NCBI RefSeq assembly: GCF_026642255.1
Contig: NZ_CP113264.1
Location: 3,224,001 to 3,288,000, forward strand
Length of the DNA: 64,000 nt
Direction of reading: 5' to 3'
Source of the DNA: Streptomonospora nanhaiensis
GTDB taxonomy: Bacteria; Actinomycetota; Actinomycetes; Streptosporangiales; Streptosporangiaceae
This document shows positions 17,367 to 26,321 of this stretch, one piece after another. The notes under the pieces are model-generated. The model worked only from the letters and a program-made list of their open reading frames with translations. It was not told the origin of the DNA and did no database searches. Within the stretch, counting starts at the first letter, position 1. Each line of letters opens with the position of its first letter. The position numbers and the translations under genes are program-made.

Positions 17367-18266
17367 TCAGCCGTACCGGCGGCCGAGGTCGTCGCGCAGG
17401 GTCCCGTAGGTCGGCGCGAGGGCGCGCAGGATCCGGGCGGCAGCCCGGTCGTCGCCCGTGGCCACCGGGTACTGGAGCGATCCGAGCAGGCGCGCCTGGC
17501 GGGTCAGCGTGCCGGCCGCGGTGTCGCGTCCGACACCGCGCAGGCAGGCCGCGGCGTCCGTGAGGCGCCGCGCGCCGACCCGGATCGCGAAGTCGGCGAG
17601 GTGCTCGCGAAGAGCGGGGTCGCAGCCGTCCGCGACCCGGTCCGCGAGGGCCAGGACGGCGTCGCCGTTCTCCGGCCCCAGCCAGGACACCGCCCGGGGG
17701 ACGATCGACTCGATCGCCTCCTCGGGAAGAACCCGGGAAATTCGGGTGAAATTCGAGCGGAGGGTGAAGGGGTCGCCGTATTCGATGTCCTCGGCCCGCC
17801 AGGCCGCCATGAAATCGGCGATCGGGAGCCTCGCGTAGGGATGTCCCCCGGGGTCGTGGAGGGTGACGCCGTCCTCGTCCGCGTCGAGCACGACGACGTA
17901 GTGGTCGGCGCCCACGGGGCCGGACCGGCCCGGCTGGTGGCGCAGGTGTCCCATCTCCACGGGGCCGGCCACGACGGGTCCGTCCGCGAGGTGGGAGGCG
18001 AGGCGGTCGAGCGCGGCCTCGGCGTCTCCGCCGCCGGTGGTCCGTGCCGCCCAGCCGAGAGCGGTGAGGGCGTCGTCCACGCCGGTCTCGGGCGTCCAGC
18101 CGTACGGGTCGAAGAAGGGCAGCGTCCCGCCGAGCAGCTGGGCGCCGAACGGGCTCCCGGTCACCGTTTCGACCACGCTGGGTGCGGGGGCGCCGGGCCC
18201 CATCAGCATGACCAGGCAACTGGAATAGCAATAAGGTCCGGAGCCATGATAAGGAATATCTTCCAT
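17367..18266 (-). CDS. C39/BtrH-like cysteine-hydrolase family protein of unknown function
   Basis: A 299-residue soluble protein. The N-terminus (Tyr-His-Gly-x3-Tyr-Cys-Tyr-Ser-Ser-Cys, residues 6-17) and a later ADHYVVVLDADEDGVTLHDP stretch near 118-137 give the Cys...His...Asp order of papain-like C39 peptidases and BtrH-type acyltransferases. C13 or C17 would be the nucleophile. The C-terminal half is helical with no recognised motif. No signal peptide or export gene is nearby, so a processing role for a bacteriocin is not supported. It is transcribed alone, convergent with the PL11 gene. Confidence 0.6.
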   Translation of the reverse strand: MEDIPYHGSGPYCYSSCLVMLMGPGAPAPSVVETVTGSPFGAQLLGGTLPFFDPYGWTPETGVDDALTALGWAARTTGGGDAEAALDRLASHLADGPVVAGPVEMGHLRHQPGRSGPVGADHYVVVLDADEDGVTLHDPGGHPYARLPIADFMAAWRAEDIEYGDPFTLRSNFTRISRVLPEEAIESIVPRAVSWLGPENGDAVLALADRVADGCDPALREHLADFAIRVGARRLTDAAACLRGVGRDTAAGTLTRQARLLGSLQYPVATGDDRAAARILRALAPTYGTLRDDLGRRYG

Positions 18267-18488
18267 GGCGTCATCGTGCCATTTTTCGAAGGAAAACGCG
18301 ATCGCGGGAATTCGATGCTTCGATATCGCGACGGCGTTCCCGGATTCCCATCCGGCACAGCTCCCGGCCGTATGCGCGTGCCGGTCCGGCCGCCGACCGC
18401 GGCCCCGGGGCCTGCGCTACCGTGCGGACTCCGGCACCCGGCCGCGCACCGTGCCCGGGAGCGGTGCCGGGCGGAGGAGGGCGCGCGG

Positions 18489-18680
18489 ATGGGCTCGGTG
18501 GGCGAGGTGCTGCTGGCGGTCCTGGTCGTCGCCGTGGTGGGCGTGGTCCCGCTGGTCGTCATGGGGGCGGGCATGGTGCGCGAGATGCGGGACGGGTCCG
18601 GCCCCGGCGACGGCCACCGGGGCGGGGGCGAGGGCGGGGCCGGGGGCGGTGACGGCGGGGGAGGGGGCGGCGGCTGCTGA
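18489..18680 (+). CDS. Small single-pass membrane protein with Gly/Asp-rich tail
   Basis: A 63-residue protein. One membrane helix (residues 4-28, Val/Leu-rich) is followed by a short charged segment and a tail of Gly with scattered Asp/His ending in Cys. ATG follows a strong GGAGGAGG. A protein of the same plan lies at 47031-47183. Function unknown. Confidence 0.55.
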   Translation: MGSVGEVLLAVLVVAVVGVVPLVVMGAGMVREMRDGSGPGDGHRGGGEGGAGGGDGGGGGGGC

Positions 18681-18785
18681 GAGCCCCCGGCCACGGCCCC
18701 GCGGACCCCCGCCGATCCGGTCCGTCATCGGCATCGCGGTGCGGGTGCGCAGCTCGTACCCGCCCACGGCCGGGACGCCGCGCGG

Positions 18786-19835
18786 TCAGGAGCGGTACGC
18801 GGCGGTGGACCCCCGCACCACCAGCTCCGGGGTGAAGAGGACGCGCTCGTGCCGGTGGCCGGGGTCGTCGAGCTCCGAGCGGAGCAGCCGCATCGCCGCG
18901 CGCCCGAGGTCGTACTTGGGCTGGGCGACGGTGGTCAGCCCCGGGTGGACCAGGTCGGCGAGGTCGACGTTGTCGTAGCCGACCACCGAGATGTCGTCCG
19001 GCACGCGCAGGCCGCGCCGCCCCAGGCCCTTCATGAGGCCGAGGGCGAGCTGGTCGTTGGCGCAGAACACCGCCTGCGGCCGCTGGCGCGGACCGCCGGC
19101 CAGCACCGCGTCCACGGCGCGTTCGCCCTGCTGGGGGTTGAGCAGCGGCTGCTCGACCACCCGGACGTGGGCGCCGGGGTCCATGCCGGACTCCGTGAAG
19201 GCGTCGAGCAGCCCCTGGTGGCGGCGCCGCACCTGCTCGATGGCGAAGGGCCCGGTCAGGAAGGTGACCCGCTCGTGTCCCAGGCCGATGAGGTGGCGCC
19301 CCGCGGCGAGGCCGCCCGCGTGGTTGTCGACGCTGACGCTGCACCCGACGTCCTCGGCGACGTCGCCCCGGTCCAGCGCGACCCAGGAGGTGCCCTGGTG
19401 GCTCAGCCACAGCAGGTCGGACAGGTCGTCGTCCACCGGCATCACCACCGCGCCCGCGGCGCGCTGCTCGGCGAGCAGGCGCACGTTGCGCCGCTGCCTG
19501 TCCTGGGCCTCGGCGGAGTTGAGGAGCACCACGGCCAGCCCCGCCCCGGCGGCCTCGTCCTCCACGCCGCGCGCGACCTCCGTGAAGAAGGGGTTGGTGA
19601 CGTCCAGGACGAGCAGGCCCACGGATCCGCTGCGGCCCGACCGCAGGCTGCTGCCGGAGGAGTTGCGCACGTAGTCGAGCTCGGCGATGGCGGCCTCGAC
19701 CCTGGCCCTGGTGGCCTCGGCGACGCGCTCGGGGCGGTTGAGGACGTTGGAGACGGTGCCCGGGGAGACCCCGGCGTGCCGGGCGACCTCGGTGATGCCC
19801 ACGGAGGGGCGGGTGGATCGGGGCCTGGTGGACAA
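18786..19835 (-). CDS. LacI-family transcriptional regulator, probable rhamnose operon repressor
   Basis: About 349 residues: an N-terminal LacI helix-turn-helix (GITEVARHAGVSPGTVSNVLN, about residues 14-34, with the hinge helix after it) and a periplasmic-binding-protein-like effector domain (VGLLVLDVTNPFF near 72; VFCANDQLALG near 255; DDISVVGYDNVDLAD near 280). It is divergent from the rhamnose ABC operon and two palindromic sites lie between, so it should repress that operon until rhamnose is present. TTG at 19835 follows GGGAG at good distance; ATGs at 19868 and 19889 are alternatives with weak ribosome sites. Confidence 0.85.
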   Translation of the reverse strand: MSTRPRSTRPSVGITEVARHAGVSPGTVSNVLNRPERVAEATRARVEAAIAELDYVRNSSGSSLRSGRSGSVGLLVLDVTNPFFTEVARGVEDEAAGAGLAVVLLNSAEAQDRQRRNVRLLAEQRAAGAVVMPVDDDLSDLLWLSHQGTSWVALDRGDVAEDVGCSVSVDNHAGGLAAGRHLIGLGHERVTFLTGPFAIEQVRRRHQGLLDAFTESGMDPGAHVRVVEQPLLNPQQGERAVDAVLAGGPRQRPQAVFCANDQLALGLMKGLGRRGLRVPDDISVVGYDNVDLADLVHPGLTTVAQPKYDLGRAAMRLLRSELDDPGHRHERVLFTPELVVRGSTAAYRS

Positions 19836-19936
19836 GGAGCTTCTCCCGGGGCGTGTTCGGACGGTCATCAGGGAACTGCGCGAACGCATGCTACTGATCC
19901 GGCCCCGATGCGCGGGGCATCATGCTCACACCCGGA

Positions 19937-19950
19937 TTGAAACGTGTCAA
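19937..19950. promoter_or_regulatory. Candidate LacI-type operator TTGAAACGTGTCAA
   Basis: An imperfect 14-bp palindrome (12 of 14 positions symmetrical, ACGT-type centre) about 100 bases upstream of the LacI gene in the divergent region. It resembles TTGAAACGTTTCAA-type sites and shares its core with the site at 20097-20110. It may serve autoregulation. Confidence 0.5.
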
Positions 19951-20057
19951 CAACCATCCCGTGACGGGGCCTTCCCGCGCCTCGGTATCCGGGGTCGGCC
20001 GACCTCCTCCCGGAGGCCGTTACCAGGGCGATACCTGGCAATTCCATGGTGATCCTC

Positions 20058-20110
20058 TTGACGGGGGTGTGTGTTCCACTTAACATCCCCTTCATATTAA
20101 AACGTTTTTG
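20058..20110 (+). promoter_or_regulatory. Rhamnose operon promoter with operator at the start point
   Basis: TTGACG (20058-20063), a 17-base spacer and TAACAT (20081-20086) form an excellent housekeeping promoter. The predicted start is near 20093. The perfect palindrome AAAACGTTTT (20099-20108) within TTAAAACGTTTTTG lies just downstream, where a LacI protein would block transcription. GGAGGG at 20150-20155 is the ribosome site of the first gene. Confidence 0.7.
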
Positions 20111-20158
20111 TAATGTTCGACGGATCCCCGTCGAACCAGCACCGGAAAAGGAGGGCAC

Positions 20159-21679
20159 GTGGACCCGACAGAGGTCCCTCCACCCCTCGCGCTGGTGGAC
20201 GTCACCAAGTCCTTCGGGAGCGTCAGGGCCCTGCGGGGGCTGTCCCTGGAACTGCGCCCCGGGGAGATCCACGCGCTGGTCGGCGAGAACGGGGCCGGCA
20301 AGTCCACCCTGGTCAAGACCATCGCGGGCGTACACCGGCCCGACAGCGGGCAGCTCCTGGTCGACGGGGTCCCGACCGCTTTCGGGGCGCCGGCCGACGC
20401 CCAGCGCGCCGGCGTCGCCGTCATCCACCAGGAGCCCACCCTGTTCCCCGACCTGTCGGTCGCCGAGAACATCTTCGTCGGCCGCCAGCCCCTCACCCGC
20501 CTGCGCACCATCGACCGCAAGCGCATGCGGAGCGACACCGGGGAGGCCTTCGCCCGCCTCGGCGTCGACATGGACCCCGACCGCCCCGCACGCGGCCTCT
20601 CCATCGCCGACCAGCAGCTCGTCGAGATCGCCAAGGCCCTCACGCGGCGCGCCCGGGTCCTGGTCATGGACGAGCCCACGGCCGCACTCTCCGGGGTGGA
20701 GGCCGAACGCCTCTTCACCGTCGCCCGCACCCTGCGCGACTCCGGGGCGGCCCTGCTGTTCATCTCCCACCGCTTCGACGAGGTCTTCGCCCTCTGCGAC
20801 CGCATCACGGTCGTCCGCGACGGCGCGTTCGTCTCCTGCGACCCCACCCCCGACCTGGACGTGGACACCGTCGTGCGGCGCATGGTCGGACGCGACGTCA
20901 CCAGCCTCTACCCCAAGGAGGACGCCGAACGCGGCGACACCGTCCTGGAGGTCGACGGACTCACACGCCGCGGCGTGTTCGCCGACGTGTCCTTCCGGGT
21001 GAGGGCCGGCGAGATCGTGGCCCTGGCCGGCCTCGTCGGCGCCGGGCGCAGCGAGGTCGTCCGCGCGGTCTTCGGCGTCGACCGCTACGACGCGGGCGCC
21101 GTCCGCGTCCACGGCACGCCCCTGCCCGCGGGCCGCCCCAGGGCGGCCATGGCCGCGGGCATGGCCCTGGTCCCCGAGGACCGCCGCCAGCAGGGCCTGG
21201 TCATGGAGTCCTCCATCGAACGCAACGCGACCGCCACCCGCCGCCGGCCCCTCAGCCGCTTCGGCCTCCTGCGCCCGCGCGCCGAGCGCGACTCCGCCCG
21301 CGAGTGGGGCGAACGGCTCGAACTCCGCTACGGCCGCATCGACGACCCCGTCTCCACCCTCTCCGGCGGCAACCAGCAGAAGGTCGTCCTCGCCAAGTGG
21401 CTCTCCACCGAGCCGAGGGTGCTGTTCGTGGACGAGCCCACGCGCGGCATCGACGTCGGGACCAAGGCGGAGGTCCACCGCCTGCTCTCCACCCTCGCGG
21501 GACGGGGGCTCGCCATCGTCATGGTCTCCAGCGAGCTCCCCGAGGTCCTCGGCATGGCCGACCGGGTCCTGGTCATGCACGAGGGCAGAATCACCGCCGA
21601 GATCGACCGCGCCGACGCCGACGAGGAGTCCGTCATGTACGCGGCCACCGGACAGCGACCGAACGGGGCCGCCCGATGA
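20159..21679 (+). CDS. rhaT: Rhamnose-type sugar ABC transporter, duplicated ATP-binding protein
   Basis: A 506-residue ATPase with two nucleotide-binding domains, as in RbsA/RhaT. Walker [10 protein letters not shown] is at residues 42-50. The first-half signature is the usual degenerate [12 protein letters not shown] near 142. The second half has [14 protein letters not shown] near 399 and [12 protein letters not shown]. It energises import through the two permeases that follow. GTG at 20159 follows GGAGGG. The next gene overlaps by 4 bases. Rhamnose is assigned from the rhamnose mutarotase and pectin lyase context, not from the ATPase itself. Confidence 0.85.
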   Translation: MDPTEVPPPLALVDVTKSFGSVRALRGLSLELRPGEIHALVGENGAGKSTLVKTIAGVHRPDSGQLLVDGVPTAFGAPADAQRAGVAVIHQEPTLFPDLSVAENIFVGRQPLTRLRTIDRKRMRSDTGEAFARLGVDMDPDRPARGLSIADQQLVEIAKALTRRARVLVMDEPTAALSGVEAERLFTVARTLRDSGAALLFISHRFDEVFALCDRITVVRDGAFVSCDPTPDLDVDTVVRRMVGRDVTSLYPKEDAERGDTVLEVDGLTRRGVFADVSFRVRAGEIVALAGLVGAGRSEVVRAVFGVDRYDAGAVRVHGTPLPAGRPRAAMAAGMALVPEDRRQQGLVMESSIERNATATRRRPLSRFGLLRPRAERDSAREWGERLELRYGRIDDPVSTLSGGNQQKVVLAKWLSTEPRVLFVDEPTRGIDVGTKAEVHRLLSTLAGRGLAIVMVSSELPEVLGMADRVLVMHEGRITAEIDRADADEESVMYAATGQRPNGAAR

Positions 21680-22722
21680 ACGCACCCCCCGCCGCCCCCG
21701 GGGCCTCCGCGGCGGCCCCTCCCCGGACCCCCGGACGCCCGGCCCGGCGCCGGCGGCAGTTCCGCGAACTCGGCGTGCTGCTCGCGGTCGTCCTGCTGAT
21801 CACCGCCACCTGGCTGCACAACCCAGGGTTCCTGTCCGCCCAGGGCGTCCGCGACCTGTTCCTGGGCGCCACCGTCCTGGCGGTCCTGGCCGCCGGCCAG
21901 GCCCTCGTCCTCATCACCAGGAACGTCGACCTCTCGGTCGGATCGGTGATGGGGCTGTCGGCCTTCGGCACCGGCGCCCTCTTCGTGGCCCTCCCCGGCC
22001 TGCCGGTCCCCGTGGCCATGCTCGCCGGCATCCTCATCGGCCTCGCGTGCGGGCTGGCCAACGGCCTGCTCGTCACGACCGCACAGGTACCCGCACTGGT
22101 CGTCACGCTGGGCACCCTCTACGCCTACCGCGGCCTCGGCCACTGGTGGGCGGACGGCGGCCAGGTCAACGCCACCGACATGCCCGCGTCCTTCCTGCTC
22201 CTGGGCCGGGTCGGCGTCCTCGGCGTACCGCTGCCGGCCGCGATCGCCATCGCCGTGGTCGCCGCCGTCGGCTTCTACCTCGCCAACCACCGCTCCGGCC
22301 GCGAGCTGTACGCCATAGGCTCCAACGCCGACGCGGCACGCCTGTCCGGCATCCCCGCGGGGCGCCGGATCATCCTGGCCTTCGCCGCCAACGGAGCCCT
22401 GGCGGGCCTCGCCGGGGTCCTGTTCGCCGCCCGCTACGGCACCGTCGACTCCACCGTCGGCACCGGCATGGAACTCCAGGTGGTGGCCGCCGCGGTCGTC
22501 GGCGGCGTCGCCATCGCCGGCGGCGTCGGCACCGTCTACGGAGCCGCCCTCGGCGCCGTCCTGCTCACCACCATCACCGCCGCCCTGCCCATCTGGCAGA
22601 TCAACCCGTTCTGGCACCAGGCCGTGGTGGGCACGCTCATCCTGGCCGCCATCGGCCTGGACCGGCTGCTCGCGCTGCGCACGGCGCGCAAGCTTCGAGG
22701 AGGAGGTGCCCGTGGCGCCTGA
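21676..22722 (+). CDS. rhaP: Rhamnose-type ABC transporter permease 1
   Basis: A 348-residue permease of the ribose/rhamnose (BPD_transp_2) family with about 8-10 hydrophobic segments. Family elements are [15 protein letters not shown] near 94-108, a loop [19 protein letters not shown] near 209-227, and [26 protein letters not shown] Gly/Val repeats. ATG overlaps the ATPase stop (ATGA). The second permease begins inside its last codons. The pair forms the heterodimeric channel typical of rhamnose importers. Confidence 0.85.
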   Translation: MNAPPAAPGASAAAPPRTPGRPARRRRQFRELGVLLAVVLLITATWLHNPGFLSAQGVRDLFLGATVLAVLAAGQALVLITRNVDLSVGSVMGLSAFGTGALFVALPGLPVPVAMLAGILIGLACGLANGLLVTTAQVPALVVTLGTLYAYRGLGHWWADGGQVNATDMPASFLLLGRVGVLGVPLPAAIAIAVVAAVGFYLANHRSGRELYAIGSNADAARLSGIPAGRRIILAFAANGALAGLAGVLFAARYGTVDSTVGTGMELQVVAAAVVGGVAIAGGVGTVYGAALGAVLLTTITAALPIWQINPFWHQAVVGTLILAAIGLDRLLALRTARKLRGGGARGA

Positions 22723-23791
22723 ACGCACCGCCGCCCCGGCCCGGGCGGCCGCACCGGACACGCGGACGGCCGGCTCCCGGGCCAGGGCCCTGCTCTCCGC
22801 CCGGGAGGCCCCCGTCGTCGGCGCGCTCGTGGTGGCCCTGCTCGGCGCCGGACTGTTCGTCGACATGTTCGCCACCGGCCGCAACATCGACTTCCTGGTG
22901 CTGAGCATCGCCGCCATCGCCCTGATGGCCCTGCCGATGACGCTCATCGTCATCACCGGCGAGATCGACCTGTCGGTGGCCAGCACGCTCGCCCTCACCA
23001 GCGCCACCCTGGGCGTGCTCTGGGAGGCCGGGATCCCCATCGAGACGGCCCTGTGGATCTGCCTGGCCGTCGGCGCGGCGCTGGGCGCGCTCAACGGGTT
23101 CCTGGTCACCGTCTGCGGACTGCCCTCCCTGGCCGTCACCATCGGCACCATGGCCCTGTACCGGGGGCTCGCCTACGTGCTCCTCGGCGACCGCGCCGTC
23201 GCCAGCTACCCCCGCGACTGGGTCGGCGGAGCCCGCGCGCCCTTCCTCGGCATCGAGGGCCTGCCGTGGATCGCCGTGGCCGTCCTCGTCCTGGCCGCCG
23301 CCTTCGCGGTCCTGCTCCACGCCACCGGGGTCGGCCGGTCCCTGTTCGACATCGGCAACAACGACGAGGCCGCCCGCTTCTCGGGGGTCCCCGTCGCGTG
23401 GACCAGGTTCTGGCTGTTCACGCTCAGCGGCGTCGTCGCCTCCGGCGCCGGGATCTTCTGGACCCTCCAGTACGGCACCTCCCGCGCCGACACCGCCTTC
23501 GGCCTGGAGCTGCAGGTCGTCGCCGCCGTCCTCCTCGGCGGGGTGTCCATCTTCGGCGGGGTCGGCTCGGTCCTGGGGGTCATGAGCGGCGTCCTGCTCC
23601 TCGGGACCATCCGCAACGCCCTCCAGCTGTTCGGCATCAGCAGCGAGGTCCTCCAGATCGTCACCGGCCTCATCCTCATCGCCTCCGTCGTCACCCCCAA
23701 CATCGCGGCCCGGGTCCGTGCCGCACGCGAACCCGGCCCCCGACCCGCGGCGGACCCCGCGCCCGACCCCACCCAGGGAGAACCCTCATGA
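22712..23791 (+). CDS. rhaQ: Rhamnose-type ABC transporter permease 2
   Basis: A 359-residue permease of the same family as its neighbour. It has ITGEIDLSVASTLALTS near 85-101, GRSLFDIGNNDEAARFSGV near 208-226 and the C-terminal LGGVSIFGGVGSVLGV. GTG at 22712 is preferred because AGGAGG (22701-22706) sits 5 bases before it; GTG at 22706 would overlap that site. The gene overlaps its upstream neighbour by 11 bases and rhaS by 4, consistent with one translationally coupled operon. Confidence 0.85.
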   Translation: MAPERTAAPARAAAPDTRTAGSRARALLSAREAPVVGALVVALLGAGLFVDMFATGRNIDFLVLSIAAIALMALPMTLIVITGEIDLSVASTLALTSATLGVLWEAGIPIETALWICLAVGAALGALNGFLVTVCGLPSLAVTIGTMALYRGLAYVLLGDRAVASYPRDWVGGARAPFLGIEGLPWIAVAVLVLAAAFAVLLHATGVGRSLFDIGNNDEAARFSGVPVAWTRFWLFTLSGVVASGAGIFWTLQYGTSRADTAFGLELQVVAAVLLGGVSIFGGVGSVLGVMSGVLLLGTIRNALQLFGISSEVLQIVTGLILIASVVTPNIAARVRAAREPGPRPAADPAPDPTQGEPS

Positions 23792-24852
23792 CCGACCCCC
23801 GCCCCCGACACCTGCTGCTGGCCGCCTCCGCGTTCGCCGTGCTGATGACCGCCGCCTGCGGCGGCACCACCATCGACGACGCGCAGGAGGAGGAAGCCTC
23901 CGGTCCGACCGGTACCGCCGACCCGGACGCCGAGATCCCCGAGGGCCTCAGGATCGACTTCCTGCCCAAACAGCTCAACAACCCCTACTCCGACATCGTC
24001 AACGAGGGCGGCGCCGTCGCCGTCGAGGAGCTGGCCGGGGAGTTCACCGAGCGGGGCGGCACCGAACCCACCGCCGACTCCCAGGTCGAGTACATCAACG
24101 CGGCCAGCCAGGCGGGCAGCGACGTCATCGTCATCGCCGCCAACGACCCCGACGCGGTGTGCCCCTCCCTCGACCAGGCCAGGGACAACGGCGCCGCCAT
24201 CGTCGGCTACGACTCCAACGCCAGCTGCACGGACATCTTCGTCAACCAGTCCTCCGACGAGCTCATCGGCCGCACCCTGGTCGAGATGATCTCCGAGCAG
24301 ATCGGCGGCGAGGGGACCTTCGCCGTCCTGTCCGCCACCCCCAACGCCACCAACCAGAACTCCTGGATCGCCGCGATGGAGGAGGTCCTGGCGGAGGAGG
24401 AGTACGCGGACCTCGAACTGGTCGACACCGTCTACGGCAACGACGACGACCTCCAGTCCTTCCAGGAGATGCAGGGGCTCATGCAGTCCCACCCCGACCT
24501 GGACGGCGTGGTCTCCCCGACCACCGTCGGCATCGCCGCGGCGGCCCGCTACGTCAGCGACTCCGAGTACAAGGGCGAGGTCGCCATCACCGGCCTGGGC
24601 ACCCCCAACCAGATGCGCGAGTTCGTGGAGGACGGCACCGTCGACTCCTTCGCGCTGTGGAACCCGGAGGAGCTCGGCTACCTCGCCGGGTACGCGGGAG
24701 CCTCGCTGAGCGCGGGACGCATCACCGGGGCCGAGGGCGAGACCTTCGAGGCCGGGGACCTGGGCGAGTACACCGTCGGGGCCGACGGCGAGATCGTCCT
24801 CGGCCCGCCGACCGTCTTCGACGCCGACAACATCGACGACTTCGACTTCTGA
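23788..24852 (+). CDS. rhaS: Rhamnose ABC transporter substrate-binding lipoprotein
   Basis: A 354-residue extracellular binding protein. The signal peptide ends in a lipobox (Leu-Met-Thr-Ala-Ala-Cys, Cys24), so it is lipid-anchored. The mature domain is a type I periplasmic binding fold: LRIDFLPKQLNNPYSDIV near 54, QAGSDVIVIAANDPDA near 108-123, and VVSPTTVGIAAAARY. The Pro-Lys-x-Leu-x-Asn-Pro-Tyr start and downstream mutarotase fit RhaS. ATG overlaps the permease stop by 4 bases. Confidence 0.85.
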   Translation: MTDPRPRHLLLAASAFAVLMTAACGGTTIDDAQEEEASGPTGTADPDAEIPEGLRIDFLPKQLNNPYSDIVNEGGAVAVEELAGEFTERGGTEPTADSQVEYINAASQAGSDVIVIAANDPDAVCPSLDQARDNGAAIVGYDSNASCTDIFVNQSSDELIGRTLVEMISEQIGGEGTFAVLSATPNATNQNSWIAAMEEVLAEEEYADLELVDTVYGNDDDLQSFQEMQGLMQSHPDLDGVVSPTTVGIAAAARYVSDSEYKGEVAITGLGTPNQMREFVEDGTVDSFALWNPEELGYLAGYAGASLSAGRITGAEGETFEAGDLGEYTVGADGEIVLGPPTVFDADNIDDFDF

Positions 24853-24870
24853 TCCGGCCCACCGCAGTCC

Positions 24871-24903
24871 GCGGCGGGCGGAGGGGAGCCCTCCGCCCGC
24901 CGC
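24871..24903 (+). terminator. 15-bp hairpin between rhaS and rhaM
   Basis: Arms 24871-24885 and 24889-24903 are perfect complements with a 3-base GAG loop. It lies inside the operon, 18 bases after rhaS and 27 bases before rhaM. It may be a partial terminator or a 3' stabilising stem that lowers rhaM expression relative to the transporter. Confidence 0.6.
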
Positions 24904-24929
24904 CTTCCACCCACCGGGAGGACCACGCC

Positions 24930-25247
24930 GTGCAGCGTGTCTGCTTCATCCTCAAGGTCCGCGCCGACCGCCTCGACGAGTACCGGGAACGGCACGCCGG
25001 CGTCTGGCCCGAGATGCGCGAGGCGCTCTCCGCTGCGGGCTGGCACAACTACTCCCTGTTCAGCACCGACGAGGGCACCGTCGTCGGCTACCTGGAGACC
25101 GACGACTTCGACGCGGCCCGGGAGGCCATGGCGAGCACCGGCGTCAACGCCCGCTGGCAGGCCGAGATGGCGCCCTTCTTCGAGGGCCTGTCCGGCCGCC
25201 CCGACGAGGGCATGGTCCCACTGACCGAGCTCTTCCACCTGCCCTGA
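24930..25247 (+). CDS. rhaM: L-rhamnose mutarotase
   Basis: A 105-residue protein of the RhaM (formerly DUF718) family with the usual length. It starts MQRVCFILKVRADRLDEYRE, has the conserved GWHNYSLF (about 38-45) with the catalytic-region His-Asn-Tyr-Ser, and ends with Leu-Thr-Glu-Leu-Phe-His-Leu-Pro. It interconverts alpha and beta L-rhamnose after uptake. GTG follows GGGAGG. It is the strongest evidence that the upstream importer handles L-rhamnose. No rhamnose isomerase, kinase or aldolase gene is in the window. Confidence 0.9.
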   Translation: MQRVCFILKVRADRLDEYRERHAGVWPEMREALSAAGWHNYSLFSTDEGTVVGYLETDDFDAAREAMASTGVNARWQAEMAPFFEGLSGRPDEGMVPLTELFHLP

Positions 25248-25344
25248 CCCCTCTCCCGCCCTCCTCGGCGCGGGCCGCCCCCCGCGGGCCGGGCGGGTGG
25301 GCGGGGCCGGGGCCCGCCTGCGAGCTCCGGCCGGGGGCGAAGGG

Positions 25345-25995
25345 TCAGCCCGCGGGGAGCTCCACCCGGATCTCCCCGCCAAGGGAGGCCCCGCCCTCCA
25401 GTTCGAGGTCGTCGCCGCTCCAGAACCGCCCCGGGTCGTAGTACCCGGTGCGGCGGCCCCTCGGCAGCAGCCCCATCTCCTCGTAGGTCAGGGCGATCAC
25501 CTCGGCGCAGTAGGCGGTCTCCAGCGCCCGCTCGCGCGAGCGCCTCCCGAACGGCAGGCGCCGCAGGGGCAGGCGACCGCGCGCCCACCTCGCCGCCAGC
25601 TGCGCGGTGGAGGGGAAGGGGGTGCCGTCGAGCCGCGCCACGGCGCGCAGGGCGGCGTCCTCCATCGCCCGGGTGGCCAGGGGGTCGAGCTGGCGGACCC
25701 AGCCCTGCTGCCCGTACTTGCGGCCCCACACCAGGACGGCGTCGCGGAGGTCGTGCAGCTGCACGCCGCGCTGGTGCCGTCCCGTCCACACGTCGGGCAG
25801 GGAGCGGCCCAGCTCCGCGTGCCACATCAGCGGTGGGAGGTCCTCCACCACGATGGACATGCCGACGTGGTTGACGGGGCTGTTGGTGGTGATCTGGATG
25901 GCGCGGTCGGGCACGCTCGTGCCCCGGAAGACCCACACGTCACCGGTCCGGGTGAGCTCCAGCGCCTCGTTCAGGGACATACTCGTGTCTGCCAC
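25345..25995 (-). CDS. Permuted papain-like (YiiX/NlpC-P60 type) hydrolase-like protein
   Basis: A 216-residue soluble protein. The order of catalytic-type residues is His first (NSPVNHVGMSIVVED, about 38-52) and Cys later (ETAYCAEVIALTYEEMGL, about 163-180), as in the circularly permuted NlpC/P60 or YiiX group. Members act on lipids or peptides, but this subgroup is uncharacterised as far as I know. No signal peptide. The GTG at 25995 lies 6 bases after a TAGGCT -10 box read leftward, so the mRNA may be leaderless; ATG at 25980 is the alternative start. Confidence 0.65.
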   Translation of the reverse strand: MADTSMSLNEALELTRTGDVWVFRGTSVPDRAIQITTNSPVNHVGMSIVVEDLPPLMWHAELGRSLPDVWTGRHQRGVQLHDLRDAVLVWGRKYGQQGWVRQLDPLATRAMEDAALRAVARLDGTPFPSTAQLAARWARGRLPLRRLPFGRRSRERALETAYCAEVIALTYEEMGLLPRGRRTGYYDPGRFWSGDDLELEGGASLGGEIRVELPAG

Positions 25996-26000
25996 AGGGA

Positions 26001-26007
26001 TAGCCTA
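26001..26007. promoter_or_regulatory. Overlapping divergent -10 boxes of two leaderless genes
   Basis: TAGCCT (26001-26006, rightward) and TAGGCT (complement of 26002-26007, leftward) share five bases in a near-palindrome. Each ends exactly 6 bases from a start codon: ATG 26013 on the right and GTG 25995 on the left. That is the geometry of actinobacterial leaderless promoters. Confidence 0.6.
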
Positions 26008-26012
26008 GGCAC

Positions 26013-26321
26013 ATGCGATGGTGGAAAGTCCTTGGAGTGGCCGCTTTCGTGGGCGTCGCGGCGACCGGCGCGGTGATCGCGCGCGCCGAGCGGCAGCGCC
26101 GCGCCTACACGCCCGAACAGGTCAGGGACCGGTTGCGCGCACGCGTCGCCGAGGCCGAGGCGGCCCAGGGCCCCGCCGCGTCCGCCCCGGCGCTCCCCGC
26201 GCCCGACGACCCCGGGATGCCCGCCTGGCGCCAGATGCTGCTCGGCGCCGTGAGCCGCCACCCCAGGGTCGACCGCGGCCCCGGCCACGAACCCCGCGAA
26301 GGCGGCCCCGACCGGGCCTGA
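26013..26321 (+). CDS. Small membrane-anchored protein of unknown function
   Basis: A 102-residue protein with an N-terminal hydrophobic helix (about 5-23, rich in Ala/Val) preceded by Met-Arg-Trp-Trp-Lys, then a basic, helical segment containing Tyr-Thr-Pro-Glu-Gln-Val-Arg-Asp-Arg-Leu, and a Pro/Gly-rich tail. This plan is common in actinobacteria without known function. No ribosome site; the ATG is placed for leaderless initiation. It shares its promoter region with the divergent permuted hydrolase gene, suggesting co-regulation. Confidence 0.6.
   Translation: MRWWKVLGVAAFVGVAATGAVIARAERQRRAYTPEQVRDRLRARVAEAEAAQGPAASAPALPAPDDPGMPAWRQMLLGAVSRHPRVDRGPGHEPREGGPDRA

Noticed and set aside
17367..18266. 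Bacteriocin-processing C39 peptidase
   Set aside because: There is no ABC exporter fusion, leader peptide gene or signal peptide; only the Cys/His order resembles C39.
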